NCBI GenBank assembly: GCA_018417955.1
Contig: JACTVC010000004.1
Coordinates: 1,736,001 to 1,800,000, forward strand
Direction: 5' to 3'
Length of the DNA stretch: 64,000 nucleotides
Source of the DNA: Laccaria trichodermophora
Lineage: Eukaryota > Basidiomycota > Agaricomycetes > Agaricales > Hydnangiaceae
Part shown: positions 21,062-32,935 of the stretch, piece by piece
Layout of the letters: each line of letters begins with the position of its first letter
How positions within the stretch are numbered: position 1 is the stretch's first letter
Made by a program: the position numbers and the translations under genes
The notes under the pieces: model-generated
Database searches by the model: none
What the model was told of the DNA's origin: nothing
What the model saw: only the letters and a program-made list of their open reading frames with translations

Positions 21062-22066
21062 ATGATTTCTATTTCACGTGGTTCTCGCCAACCCCAGCGT
21101 GAACCATGGACTCTTGGTCATCTAGTTCATGAACGGTCAATTGCATTGGGGATGTCCATCGACAACTCTTCTCACATCACATACACATCAGCCCTGAACT
21201 CATATCTCACATTCTGCAAAATCCACAAGTTCAATATCACACCCACTGAACAAACTCTCAGCTTTTATGCTGTCTACATGTCATCACATATCAAACCCTC
21301 TTCCGTCAACTCTTATCTATCCGGGATCTGCAATCAGCTTGAACCTTTCTTCCCAGATGTGAGGAAAACCCGCAACTCTATGCTTGTGTCATGTACTATG
21401 ACAGGATGTCAACACCGCTTTGGAACTCCTGTAAAACGAAAACACCCACTGTTAACCACTGATCTGCAAACTGTCATCTCTGCCATAGGGTCTTCCACTT
21501 GTCATGACGACAAGCTATTCCTCTCAATGCTAGAGACAGGTTTCCATGGCCTCATGCATCTTGGAGAGATTACCTTCCCAGACAAAGTTGCACAGTGCAA
21601 TTATCGGAAAGTTATCCTCCAGCACACTGTTGATATCACCGAGAAATCCTACTCATTTTGGCTGCCTGGCCACAAGGCCGACTGCTTCTATGAAGGAAAC
21701 TTGATTATCATCAAAAAGACAAACCTCCCAACCGACCCATACTCATTTTTCACCTCATATTTACAATCACGAGACACCCTTCATCCGTTAAAACCTGAAC
21801 TTTGGTTGCATGAGTCTGGCAGTGTGCTGACCTGCTCCTGGTTCATGAAATGACTCCGTCGTTTCTTCCCTGCCGATATTGCAGGCCAATCTATGCGTGC
21901 TGGAGGTGCCACTTCTCTTGCTGAAGCTGGTGTACCTCCCAACATCATTCAAGCCATTGGACGATGGGCATCGGATACCTTTCAGATCTACATCAGAAAG
22001 AATCCTGTTCTTCTCCAAGCTATGTTATTTGGGCACCCTGCCCACCAACCAGCTACGAACATTTGA
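21062..22066 (+). pseudogene. Tyrosine recombinase of the YR element, broken by one TGA
   Basis: The frame runs 334 codons from ATG 21062 to TGA 22064-22066, with one internal TGA at 21851-21853 (codon 264; context FMK, stop, LRRFFPAD). An N-terminal SAM-like core-binding region (residues 30-110) precedes the catalytic domain. The second catalytic Arg is in SMRAGGATSLAEAG and the nucleophile Tyr is in FQIYIRKNP. The first catalytic Arg expected before LGE is His (GLMHLGEIT), a loss that a single base change would explain. Both defects mean this copy cannot act by itself. Confidence 0.8.
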
Positions 22067-22248
22067 TCTATTGACTTTTTTCATTTAACATTGGACTATT
22101 TTCTCTGACTTGTACTGCCTCAGATTTTTATCCCAGCCTCTTACAAACATCACTCCACTCCACTCCACTCAACTTCTTTCTTCCTTTTTCAAAGACACTT
22201 ATATAATCTCCCCCCCTTCCCTTTCCCTCACTCACATTTATAGGTAAT

Positions 22249-22370
22249 AGGACATCGAGGCCGTGAAATACATTTCTCGTGGGTTGCCCTCACATCGAGG
22301 CAACCCTGTTTTTGCCTATTATCTTTCATTTCTATTCAAGATTACGGACCTTCTTCCACCCTTGCACGAT
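22249..22370 (+). repeat. B1 internal repeat of the YR element
   Basis: It runs from AGGACATCGAGGCCGTG to CCCTTGCACGAT and is 122 bases long. It is nearly identical to B2 at 22615-22736. Confidence 0.85.
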
Positions 22371-22555
22371 TAGTCGAGTTTAGAATTATTTTTACTGTAG
22401 TCTAATCGGGCGCACGGGTGCCTAGGGGACGTAACACATCTCCTCTCCCCGAGATATTCTTGGTCTCTGAGACCAGCGTTTCAGGTTGAGCAGAGTCGAA
22501 CTTTCCTCTCTCTTCCTCCTACCCCATCCTTCTGAGGTAGTGGTATCTTGCATTC
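22371..22555 (+). repeat. A2 internal repeat of the YR element
   Basis: It starts TAGTCGAGTTTAGAATTATT and ends in TCTTGCATTCA. It is a direct repeat of A1 with an extra 36-base block. Confidence 0.85.
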
Positions 22556-22614
22556 ACCCACCCTCCTGCTCCCTCTTTTCTTCTTCATCTCGTCCGTTTG
22601 TAACGTAGAGGATC

Positions 22615-22736
22615 AGGACATCGAGGCCGTGAAATACATTTCTCGCGGGTTGCCCTCACATCGAGGCAACCCTGTTTTTGCCTATTATCTTTCATTTCTA
22701 TTCAAGATTACAGACCTTCTTCCACCCTTGCACGAT
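22615..22736 (+). repeat. B2 terminal repeat of the YR element
   Basis: It is a direct repeat of B1 and forms the right end of the element. Host sequence (GATCCACGAAAGAGC) resumes directly after it. Confidence 0.85.
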
Positions 22737-23075
22737 CAGATCCACGAAAGAGCAAAAAAAAATGAAAACATGGCCATAAATGGGGGCACTGCGGATCAAA
22801 GGTAGGAAATATATACAAGCCCTTTATGTACATACTTCAGTCTGTTGTTCTCCCAACTCAGCTAAGTATGTTCTCTATACAATAACAATATTGGATATTG
22901 CAATTAGTAGTAGAGTGATAAGAAACATTCAAATTCGCCACTCGCACCGAAGCATAAGCTGCACGGCGAAGGCAATCGAGGTAACTTGTAAGGAATGACA
23001 TACATACTAAAAAAAAATAAGCATATGTTACACCAATCCTCCATCCATCCAGTATATATAATTACGAGCCTGTGA

Positions 23076-23092
23076 CCCGTGCTACGCACGGG
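23076..23092 (-). terminator. Helitron 3' terminal hairpin
   Basis: CCCGTGC-TAC-GCACGGG is a perfect 7-bp stem with a 3-base loop, 11 bases inside the 3' end at 23065. This matches the transposition-stop hairpin known from Helitrons. Confidence 0.85.
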
Positions 23093-23194
23093 CTACCTTT
23101 TTGTCCATACAACTTACTTAAACCTAGTAGGGTGACAGAAAAATCATGTTAAGTTAAAGGTGTACATTTAAAGGTAGTCTATGAAACTGAAAGG

Positions 23195-24213
23195 TCAGTC
23201 TCGCTCCAATTCGATGCGACGTTTCTTGGGTGGCCCTTGAGCTGGAGTCGGAGTTGTGGGAGTAGCCGGAGCCTTGCGCTTATAGTCTATCAGTCCTTTA
23301 CCAGCGCGAGGTGTTCTTGCAGGTGCTAAAGAGTATGACAGGTCAGATCTCGTAACATCAAAACATAAGAAAAAACTGACTGTCCAAGGAATTCGGAATG
23401 GTTGCTGTTGAATTGCTTTGCTGCCCAAGAAAAACAATATTTTCCACTTTCAAGTGGAATCGTTCCACCATAGCCGAATCGGGCTTGAAGGTAGCACCCA
23501 TGAGGAAACCCGAGACAGATATAAACCGCCTATTGTATGGAAGTGGCTTCCCAGTTTTATAGCGTGGAGAATCAGGGATGAAGCAGGAGAAGGAAGTGAC
23601 AGGTTTCGAGGAGCTCGATTTGACATCCTTGAGGGTTGAAATATATTGCTCGATGTCAACGTCAAATGTCGCTTCCTTTTCTTCGCAGTTTGATGCTGCT
23701 CCGGAAATGTGTAGGTATGCACGCTGGGCTGGGTCGATCGAGAATGATGCACTATCTTCACTGTCAGCTGATGGCGGTGTAAGGGGGACAATCTGGCAGG
23801 GAAAATATTGAGCAAAGCATCAAACAACAAAAACACAGGGACTGACCCATTGAATATCTCCAACAAAATCATAATTCTCCTTTGAGTCGGGATGGGGATG
23901 TACATGTGCCCCATCCTCCATTTTGGCAATCTGGCAGAGAAATATGTCAATCTATATGTTGCATATATGACAGAAAAGAAATCCAGAAGAGACTCACCGT
24001 TGCATATATCAGATATAATCTGATCTCATCACTTCCAAACACCATATCAGAGCCATTGAAATAAGATAAAGTGCCAAGAAGAAATTCGCAATTTGGTGAA
24101 CCGACATATATTTGAGCGTCCAACATGATCTTCTTGGATGAGCCAGGTATGGGCCATGAGTTTCCCACTGCAGCGATTGCAGTGATAGTCGCAAGGCCAG
24201 GAGAAGCAGTCAT
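23195..24213 (-). CDS. Helitron cargo protein, 280 aa, four exons
   Basis: Exons are 24213-23998, 23930-23847, 23792-23381 and 23325-23195. The three introns are 67, 54 and 55 bases long, with donors GTGAGT, GTCAGT and GTCAGT and acceptors CAG, CAG and TAG. All phases close, and the total is 843 bases including the stop. The protein starts MTASPGLATITAIAAVGNSW, is beta-rich in the middle and ends in a basic GPPKKRRIELERD nuclear-signal-like tail. The beta-rich core could be an OB-fold as in the RPA-like proteins some Helitrons carry, but I cannot show this from sequence alone. It lies downstream of the Rep-helicase gene on the same strand and is intact, unlike its neighbour. Confidence 0.72.
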
Positions 24214-24566
24214 CAAGGTGTTTGAGTGGAATTGTAAATGTAGAAGTTGAGTGCAGGCTGGCCATGCATGTCGGGCAAATTTATACGTGGATATGAAAGA
24301 AATTTCGTCAACTTTCCAGCAGCGTCTATGCCACACTCAATTTGGCAAGTGCTTATCTAACACTAATCTACGTACCAAATTTGCGCTCGAGAGAATCAGA
24401 TGGTGCTTGAATGACCATGTCTGATTCATTTTCTGAGAAGATCTGAGCAAAATCGTGCAACGTAGACAGAGGAAGGATCCAACTTGAAAGTTCGAGCACA
24501 TTCAACAAACAAAGCAGGCTTGGCTCATGGTATTACGCTTATTGAACTATGTTCTATTGAATACAA

Positions 24567-24660
24567 TTCCTCTATGGTGTAATGGTCTAATGGGCTGCCT
24601 TCTGTGTATAACATGTGGTGCACCTGATTCCGAAGCTGTAGGTTCAATCCACTGTTAAGC
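24567..24660 (+). other. tRNA-like sequence inside the Helitron
   Basis: TATGGTGTAATGGT resembles an A box, and GGTTCAATCC (24641-24650) is a perfect B box. The arms do not fold into a good cloverleaf (the T stem pairs poorly), so this is more likely a tRNA-derived relic than a working tRNA. It lies between the two Helitron genes. Confidence 0.45.
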
Positions 24661-24928
24661 CCAGAATTTTGCAAGGTTCACTCCCCAGTCAAGCCCATGA
24701 TTTCACATATGAATAATGTCATATCTACCTTTTTATCCCTCACTCTCTTATTGAATTGATAGGGAAGCAAAGAAAAGTACCACCAACAGGGCTACAGCCA
24801 AATCTAACATGCCTTTCTTTTTTTCTGCTTATGTTTTTTTTGCACACAGGACCTTTTTTTACGTAGTTATCTTCCACTTCTAGCAGGGTAGCAGGTAGTC
24901 CATCTCAAGCAGAATATATGTTTCATTA

Positions 24929-27900
24929 TTAATTAAGAAGCACCTCTTCGTATACTACATTACGTGTAACTGGTTCAAGTGCAGTTTCAGGCAAAAGAAT
25001 TTTTATGTTTTGACTTGATGTTGCACGGGAAAGCGCGACATAGAGCTGTCCATGGGCAAAAACTGGAACCCGAGCATCAAGACCAACATATGTCACTGAC
25101 TGCCCCTGGGCTTTGTTGATTGAGAGTGCAAAGGCCAGTCGAACAGGGAATTGGCGGCGCTTGAATTGGAAGGTCACGTCGGCAGCACCTGAAGGCGTCA
25201 AAGTGATTCGTGGAATCAAAGCCATTTCACCATCATGCTCTCCCCCTATCAAGCGTGCCTCAAGGACCCTATTTGACATCCGTGTTATGACCATTTGAGT
25301 CCCATTACACAATCCCATTGAAGGCAAGAGATTTCGAAGTAAAATGATAGGGCAGCCGATTTTCAAGTTCAGTTCACCAGGAGGAAGACTGGATGAGTTG
25401 ATGGATCGAAGAAACTCCACCGGTATGTTGTCACCATCATCTGGGTCTGCCCCAGCTTCTTGTACCAGTTCGTCAGCGCTGATGTATTGACGCACATCGC
25501 CCATCATCTTCTCTAACATTTTCTGGTTCATCTCCCCTACATCAGCATTGCGTGGTGCTAGAATCATACGGTTCAAAAAGTATTCTGGAGGAGGAGGAGG
25601 ATTAGAGTCAATGGCGGGGTAAATGCAATTGATGAGTGAGTCGTCATTGGCAATTCTCATGTGCTCTGGAAAGCGAACCTGCGAGTTGCTATCCATATTC
25701 TGACCATGTCCCACCTCTAGAAGCCATTGAGAAAATTGCTGGACATCAGCTGTCCCTTGCTGTAACCGCATGTTCCGTCGCAGGAAAAGAATCTCCACAT
25801 TCTCCCAAAGGTGTGATCGCTGAATCATCGCATTGATAATATCCTCACGCGAGCCTTTTGGTACAACAGGGAGGGTCTGCAAGAAATCGCCACCCAGAAT
25901 AACAGTTATACCTCCAAATGGCCGATCATCATTGCGGATGTCTCGAAGTGTTCGGTCAACTGCCTCGACTGCATGGCGGTGTTGGGCACCTATTTCATCC
26001 CAGATAATCACTCTCACGGAGCACATAAGGTCAGCGCGAGGGGTGTTCTTTGAGATACAACAGATTGATGTTTCAGTGAGGTTGTCGATAGGGATTTTGA
26101 AGACAGAGTATGCGGTTCTTCCACCACGAATGAGGAGGGCGGATATTCCAGAGGATGACACACAGAGAATAATAAGTCCTTCACTTCGCAATTTAGCACA
26201 GATAGTATTGTACACGTAGGTTTTCCCTGACCCGCCTTGCCCATTCAGGAAGAAAACCTTTGGATCTTGGTGCTCAATTGACTCGATGATCCGTAAATAA
26301 GCTGCTCGCTGGTCATCATTGAGTGTCGGAAGGCGGGTGTCAAGCTCTGCACGCTCGATATTTGGATTGTAGTTCAATTGTTCCAAAATCAATGGATTGA
26401 GTGTGAGTGCAGCCCAATTGTGCAGAGGTCGAGGCATGGAGGGAAAGTCGGTGAGACTATGCCCAGAGTCACCAAGGATCTTGTTGAGCAAAAAAAGCCC
26501 ATAGTCGTACACATCTTCTGGAGGTGGGTTCTGAATGCCCATAGCTTGCATCCTCCTCTCCAAATCATCACAAATGTGGTGTCGGAATTCATACCAGAGC
26601 ACATCTGGCTGAGCAGGTTCTGCAAAGAGGAGAAGTGTTGCAAAGAGGTGGCGAAGTCGAGTGCCTGTCTGCATTTCGCAAGCCTCTTGAAGACAGAGTC
26701 TCCATTCCCCGTCGTCCTCTAGAAGACCACGGGCAAGGCAAGCTGAATAGAATGTTGGGAGTGGTTCTGCATACCCAGGAACCCTTCGGAGATCTTCAAA
26801 AGATTTTGGGCCTTTAACAACTGTGAGAAGTGTGCGAAGATAAAATTGTTCTCCAGCAGTCGGTTTAATAAAGTACATTCTACCAAGCGCAAAACCTCGC
26901 TGGCGAATACTCCACTTCCTCTTGTTGGTATCATAAACAAAATGTTGTGGAAATTCTTGATAGGTGTATTTGCGAGCTTCTTCCCCAAGTGGTCCAGGAT
27001 CAGCATTGGCCTCGAAGAAGGCAGTCAGAGATGTTCGTTGGTGAGCGCCACGTTCAAGGACAGTATCGAGATCTTGGATATTGGGATTGAAGATGACCAT
27101 GTGATGATTGGGAAGGTGGACTTGCAGTCGGACAACATTTGGGATCTGCTCATGAAGATCATAATGGAATATACGCCAAACTGCATCAGGTGCAGAGATA
27201 TAGCGACCATTGATAAACCGTTTGACTTCGTCTTGAAAGTTGACTTCCAGAGCAGCGCGATCCGGACCCTTTTGAATATACTTGAAGACGTATTTGAATG
27301 TCCCAAGTGAGGTAGCACACTCAACATTGATATGGCAGTCGAAAAGTCCACAAAGAAATGGGTTGTATGGCACTATCCATCGGTTGTCCACCAGCCTTCC
27401 CCCCACTTCATATGCTCTACCATCATCTGGTCGGCGATAAAGAGGGAATCCGTGACCATCCATGGTTGTAAACTCCTGAAAATCCTTGGGGTAGCATTTT
27501 GCACATTTTCCATCGCCATCCTTCATACATTGTGCATTGGGGTTTTCTACTCCGCAAGGCCCATGTACCATGCACCGCTTAACTGTTTCGAATAGGAGAG
27601 GCTGGGTCTCTGGGTCAGGCCAGCTGGCGGAAATACAGGGATCGATGTCGTCGGGGGTGAGAAGCTTATGCGGTTCCTTGAGGAAAATGAGAATGTGCAT
27701 GTGTGGAAGTCCCCGCTTTTGGAATTCAATGGTATAGACATATGCAACAGCCTGTCCAAAGATACCATGCTTGTAAATGTACTCGACGATAGCTTTTCTT
27801 TTCATTTGAAACACGCGTGCTACCAAATCAGGACGATCGTAAGCAGTCTGACCTGGAAAAAGTTCCCGCTCAATCTCAGCCCAGTGAGGATTGGTGGTAA

Positions 27901-30900
27901 CAGTCAAAAAAATATCAACTTTTCGGAAGTAGCGAGCTATAGCCATCGAGTCTTGAAAGGCTTGAGACATGTTGCGAGGACCGCCAGTGTACGAAGATGG
28001 GAGAATAACACGTTGACCAAGGTCATTGAGATCCAAATTGTCTCCATCGTGAGCAGCAGCATCTTCCAGATTATTGAACCTCGCAGCTCTAAAAATGGGC
28101 TGATTCCTCTCTATCCAGGCCAGGCGCTGCTGATCAGCAGAAGCAAACATATCGACAACATAGTGTGTGAAGAGCCGACCGCTACGAAGAAGCGTGTTGA
28201 ACTCGTGGGGGCGATAGTGAATTCGATGGGCCACATATCGTGTCAATGTGAGCCGCCGTGACTCAAGATCAGGTCTGGCTTGGGCCTCAAGGCCACGATC
28301 CAATCGCTCTTGTTGCCGTCGTTGACGGTTTTGGACACGATTGTCCCTCTGTTCCACTGTTTCCCATAGCTTCATCTCTGGAAACCAACCATTTTCTCCG
28401 CGAGGGAAGAGGAGGGGGTATTGAAGAGGGGCATAAGCAGGGTGAAGGTCACTGATCCGCTGCAAGGGCCCAGATCGAAGGCGTAAGACAATGTCCCGTG
28501 GTTCTGTAGATGGGTCATCAGGCAGGACAACCGCAACTTCATCCGCAGTGGGGAGGTTGTAACGACGTCGATCCAGACCGGGAGAAAGTCGGAGTCAAAC
28601 TACTGCATCATTCACAGCATTATGTTGACGCAACACCTCAAAAGCGTAGCGATATACAGGTGCATACTGATGATACTCTCCCAACATCGCCTGAAGTTCA
28701 TGCATAACATCTGGATCAAGACCTGCATTATTGTGCATACGTGCCTCCAAGGCTGCGCGAGGCTCAAGTACCCACAGTTGAGCGTAACGTTTAATCTCTC
28801 CCTCGGTTGTCAAAGACCCAGAACGATGGCAAAGTTCCCCACAAATACGAAAAACAGGAGGCCCCCGGCGGAATCCGTCATTGACGGTGCGATCTTCTGA
28901 TACACCGAGGGAGGTGAACGAAAAGGCACGATTATACTTCCATCCTATTTCCCGGAATGCAGCCGATTGGGCATTATCTGAAGTGAGTAACCGCTGAAGA
29001 GGTTCTGGAGGGGCCTCGAGTGGAGGAAGTCGTACTTTCCCATCCATACAACAGGTTCCAAATCTTGGGTTTCGTTGGGAGCTGTCTGTGAGTTTTTCTA
29101 CCATCCAATGAAGAGCACCGCAACTGGGGCAGGCGACATCCATGCGACCAAGGTCATGGCGCTGGGATGGGTCATGGTAAGGGCGACGCGCAGCCAAAAA
29201 AAGACCATTCGTTCTTTGTCGCCTCAATCTTCTTGCAGGCTCAGCCCGATCACTATTTTCAATAGCCTGAGACACGGGACGGAGGTTGCCTGTATAGAAG
29301 ATTTTGAGCGAAGCAAGAATAAAATAGGAGTAACGTCTGCTTACCTCCATTCAAGGCCCGAATCCTAGGATCAGCCTGTTGTGGTTGCTGCCGAGCCTCT
29401 TCATGATGAGGGTCTGTCCAAAGCACCTTATCAGACTGACAAAATGTGTAACTAAATAAATCATACCATTGGCCGCCGTCACATTCATTGGAGTAGACAG
29501 GGGAGTATGCAGTCTCATACCATGCTCTGAAAATAATATCAGAGACTGGAACAATGAACGTCATTTTAGATAACGACATCATTACCTCTCACTGGATGGG
29601 TCTGGGTACGAAGGAGGGAGTGTTGAACTTGATGTTGAAGATCATTAGTTATGGATGAAAAGAGAGGGAAGCTTCAAACACACCATTATCCTGATTGTGG
29701 TTAGTTTGAGTGGATGGAGGAGTCATGGGAAAAGCATTCAGCGATAAGACTTGGGTGCGAATAATGAATTAGATTGCAAGAAAGAAATGAATCAGATTGT
29801 GGAATACCATTCGGTTGTCTTGGAATATCTTGGCCAGAAGATGGACCTGCCGTTTGTGTTGAACCTTGAAGCAATGCACGTTCACGTTCTCGACGGCGCT
29901 GTTGCGCAAGGGATCTTCGGTTGGCATGACCAGATAGCGGAGATGCCACCGGGTGCTGAGATGGATCTGCCAATTGGTTTGATCCTTGAAGCAATGCACG
30001 TTCGCGTTCTCGACGGCACTGTTGTGCTAGGGATCTTCGGTTGGCAGAACATGACAGTGGAGATGCCATCGTGGCGCTGTGTTGCTGCTGCACTCCTCCT
30101 GCTTGTTGAGCGCTTTGATCAGCCAGAGTGGGTGGAGGGGTTAAGGGGTGGGTATCTGTGACAATATATGAATGTGCATCAGATCGTAAGGTAGAAGAAA
30201 ACAAAATACGAAGTACTAACCCGGGGATGAAGGTGGATCCGTCACTTGTGTCAATCCCCGCAGCAATGCACGTTCACGTTCTCAACGCCGCTGCTGCCCA
30301 AGGGACCTTTTGCTGGAAGAACCTATGAACAGAGGGGTCGTTGTGATATTTTGACTCTCCTGCGTTCGTCTTGCTTGCCCAGCATTGTAATCGACCTGGG
30401 CTGGAGGAGCAGGATGAGCTTCACACAGGATCAAAACAGCTTTCAAAGAAGCTTGCCTTGATTGGAAAGTGGATTGGGTAGTTGGTTTGATGCCTGTAGA
30501 AGCGACCATTCGCGTTCTTGACGACGCTGTTGCACATGGGATCTTGCATTACAACAGCACACTTGCTGAGGTATCACCGTGTTATCTCGTTGCTCCTGTC
30601 ATAATAGTTACTCAATGACGTGGTACAACGGAGAAGAATCGAATTACTGTTGGTTCGCCCAAAGTTCTGGCCATGGGTTCGAGATTTTCATCTTGTTCCC
30701 GATTGGCCATTCGCCGGCGTGGTGAAATTTGAAGATCTTCATACCGGGAGCGGCGGTTTGTGGAGCGATTACTTGCCCTTGCTTTCTCTACGGACCCGGG
30801 GGGAGGTGTTGGCGTTTGCGGTCTGGCAATTGGAGGACGGCGGCGTGGACTTTCATCAGCGTTGGACAGGGCGTAATCACGGAGAATTTGTCGAGTGCGC

Positions 30901-30947
30901 TGCTGATGCCGCTGAGGGGAGTTGAGGGTGTTCTCAGAAGTATCCAT
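24929..30947 (-). pseudogene. Helitron Rep-helicase (RepHel), one premature TGA
   Basis: The main reading frame, 29350-24929, is open for 1,474 codons apart from one TGA at 28597-28595 (context NDAVV, stop, LRLSPGLD). It has a Helitron N-terminal cysteine module (MDVACPSCGALHW and GTCCMDGKVRLP), a HUH Rep motif (RGLPHMHILIFL) and the tyrosine motif FKYVFKYIQKG. A PIF1-type SF1 helicase follows, with Walker A GQGGSGKT, IIWDEIGAQ, GGDFLQTLPV and a C-terminal VALSRATS box. Upstream exons extend to about 30947 (MDTSENTLNSPQ). They include Arg/Glu-rich blocks repeating RRSLAQQRRRERERALLQGS, joined by short introns that I resolved only partly (for example a donor GTAAGC with acceptor TATACAG near 29.3 kb). 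Apart from the single stop this copy looks young. Confidence 0.88.
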
Positions 30948-31596
30948 GGATGGTTCAACAGGAAGAGAATATGCTTACTTCAATATGGAGGTCCTCCCGA
31001 CGCGCCAGCGTTGTGATCGCGATTTGGACCCTGACTCCAGAATAATCGAGAAGTTTTTATCCCACTTGGCGACAACGCCGCGACGTATCATACTCTCGCC
31101 CACCTGCAATGAGACTGTAAGATTCAAAGATGAGAATGTAAGATTAGAAAGTATGCTTCACAATCACGAATGATGAAAGTATTATGATTGTATTTCAGTA
31201 GATTCATGACAGCTGCAAAGTAAATAAAGTAAGACTTAGAGCCTGTTCAAAAGGAGGTCGACAGTACAGAGGGGCGACTCAGTGAACTCGTCGAAGGCGT
31301 CGGGGTCAAGAAAGGGTGGAGCGTGGGACCAAATTACCTACTTTGTCTTGTGTCTTATGTTTATACCATGTAAGGCAAAAGTGCCTTGTCGTATTATAAT
31401 ATAGATGTGTATGAGCATAGGGGAAGTAGGGATGGGTGGGGTATATCTAACAGATCCGGAATGAAACAAGTCGCTTGAGGTCGGGATTCCTAAAAAAATA
31501 CAAGTAGGCCGTGACGCTCACACCCCATCCCCTACCCTACTCTCTTCCTCCCCATCCCCCCGCCTAGCCAAAAACGCACCAAAATCCCTAGACCTC

Positions 31597-32900
31597 TTAC
31601 CCTCCCCCTCCGAAGCCAGTCATAGGGAATCCACCACCACCAGGGGCACCGATCCGACCAACTGGGAATCCACCATCATCACCTCCTCCAATCCGTCCGG
31701 TGAATGCTCCTTCTTCTCGAACAGGTAACTCATCCTCCAAATCGAAAAACCCCTGTCCCTGCTCGACGGTACTCGGACTGATGATCTGTGCCTGCGCGTC
31801 GCCGACGCTGAAGGCTGGCGAGGAAGGTGATTGGATTGAGGGTGATTGTGAGGAAGTGTTGGATCTTGATCGTGATTGGGAGGTTGAGGAGTGTTTGGAT
31901 TTTGATTTGGGCCGGTTGGGGTTGGGGACAGCGGGATTGGGGATGGATTGGAGGTGTTGGGCTCGGTCAGACGCAGACGCGGAGGTGCAGCTCAACGACG
32001 AGCGGTTACGACGTGATTCTGAGGTCTCCCCGTTTGAGTGATGAGTGACACTCATAGACTTTTTGCGTGCGTAGAGGCTTCCGTCGAGATCTGCGTTTTC
32101 GTCGTCTTCCTCTGTTGCTGCTGTTGGCGGAGGGGCGGATACCAAGTTCCCGAAACCCTCCCTCGATTTCTGGGATCGAGAGTGAGACCGCGAATGAGAC
32201 CCGGATGAAGACGTAGTCGCCGTCGTCCCCGCACCAGTTCCAGCACCACTAGGCCGCTTCAGAAGCGTGAGTCGACCACTCCCCTGAAACCGTTCAAATT
32301 CCTCCCCATCGCCAACCACACCAGCTTCTTCATCTCCTTCCTCGCCTTCCTCCTTTGTCTCCTCTCCTCTTTACACTTTAGCTCCGCGTCGGCTGCTTCG
32401 CTAGCTTTGGAGACGGAGATGGACTGGATGGTGGATATGTCTAGTGGAGCGGTGTTGGAATCGAAGGTTTGGGTTGTTAGGGTTGTTGTGGGCGTGCTGC
32501 CACCCCCGCTGCTGCTGTGGTGAAGATGGAATAAAGGCGCATCGTCGTCAGCGTCGTCGTCGTCGGGTGGGGGTTGGATGGGTGGTGGTCGGCCGAAGAG
32601 GTCGAATCCGAACAGGATTATCCTCCTAGGCTTCCCATTGGCATTTGCATTTGCCTTGGACCTGCGTTTTCGTCTCCCCCCTCTTCCTCTTCCAGGGTTC
32701 GAGTGCAAAGACAACGTCTCTGCACGTTCGTTATCCGACGAGTCCGCTAGGAGACCTTGTAGCTCGTCAGGAGGTGCGCGGGGGATACGATTGACAGCGG
32801 GGTTGTATTGTTCTTCCCCTCCTGATGTCGAGTTGGGTCGTTGATTGGTAGTGTTGTGTAAGCTGTCCGACCAGAAGACCAGTGATCACCTGATCAACAA
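31597..32900 (-). pseudogene. Ser/Arg-rich conserved-type protein, copy A (frameshifted)
   Basis: Two overlapping frames form one product: GKPRRIILFGFDLFGRPP, then DISTIQSISVSKASEAADAE and a basic ERRQRRKARKEMKKL segment, then a frame change into GDGEEFERFQGSGR and an RS-rich half (SHSRSHSRSQ). Compared with copy C a block of about ten bases is missing at the junction. The N-terminal start region seen in copy C is also lost. The function is unknown; long disordered basic regions suggest a nuclear or membrane-peripheral scaffold, which is only a guess. Confidence 0.6.
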
Positions 32901-32935
32901 CAACTTAACGCCAACGTTGACTTCGACTGCCATCA

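Larger units (their letters stand above)
19507..22738 (+). mobile_element. Tyrosine-recombinase element (DIRS/Ngaro-like) with split direct repeats, no RT
   Basis: The order is A1 (19507-19654), gag-like ORF, recombinase ORF, B1 (22249-22370), A2 (22371-22555), B2 (22615-22736). An A1-ORFs-B1-A2-B2 layout is the hallmark of PAT/Ngaro-type elements of the DIRS order. Only about 100 bases separate the gag-like and recombinase genes, and no reverse transcriptase or RNase H is present. The uninterrupted paralogous flank at 60.95-61.0 kb places the ends to within a few bases. Confidence 0.8.
23065..31405 (-). mobile_element. Autonomous-type Helitron, 8,341 bp
   Basis: At 61.3 kb the unoccupied paralogue reads ..TATAATTATGTGTATGAGC. 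Here TATAATTA ends at 23064 and TGTGTATGAGC resumes at 31406. On the minus strand the element therefore starts TCTATATTATAATACG after a host A and ends CACAGGCTCG before a host T, the A|T target of Helitrons. A hairpin lies 11 bases before the 3' end. The 3' end reads CTCG rather than the usual CTRR. It carries a Rep-helicase gene and a 280-residue cargo gene, both on the minus strand. Confidence 0.9.

Noticed and set aside
24567..24660. Functional tRNA gene
   Set aside because: The B box is perfect but the T stem and acceptor stem do not pair, so I list it only as tRNA-like.
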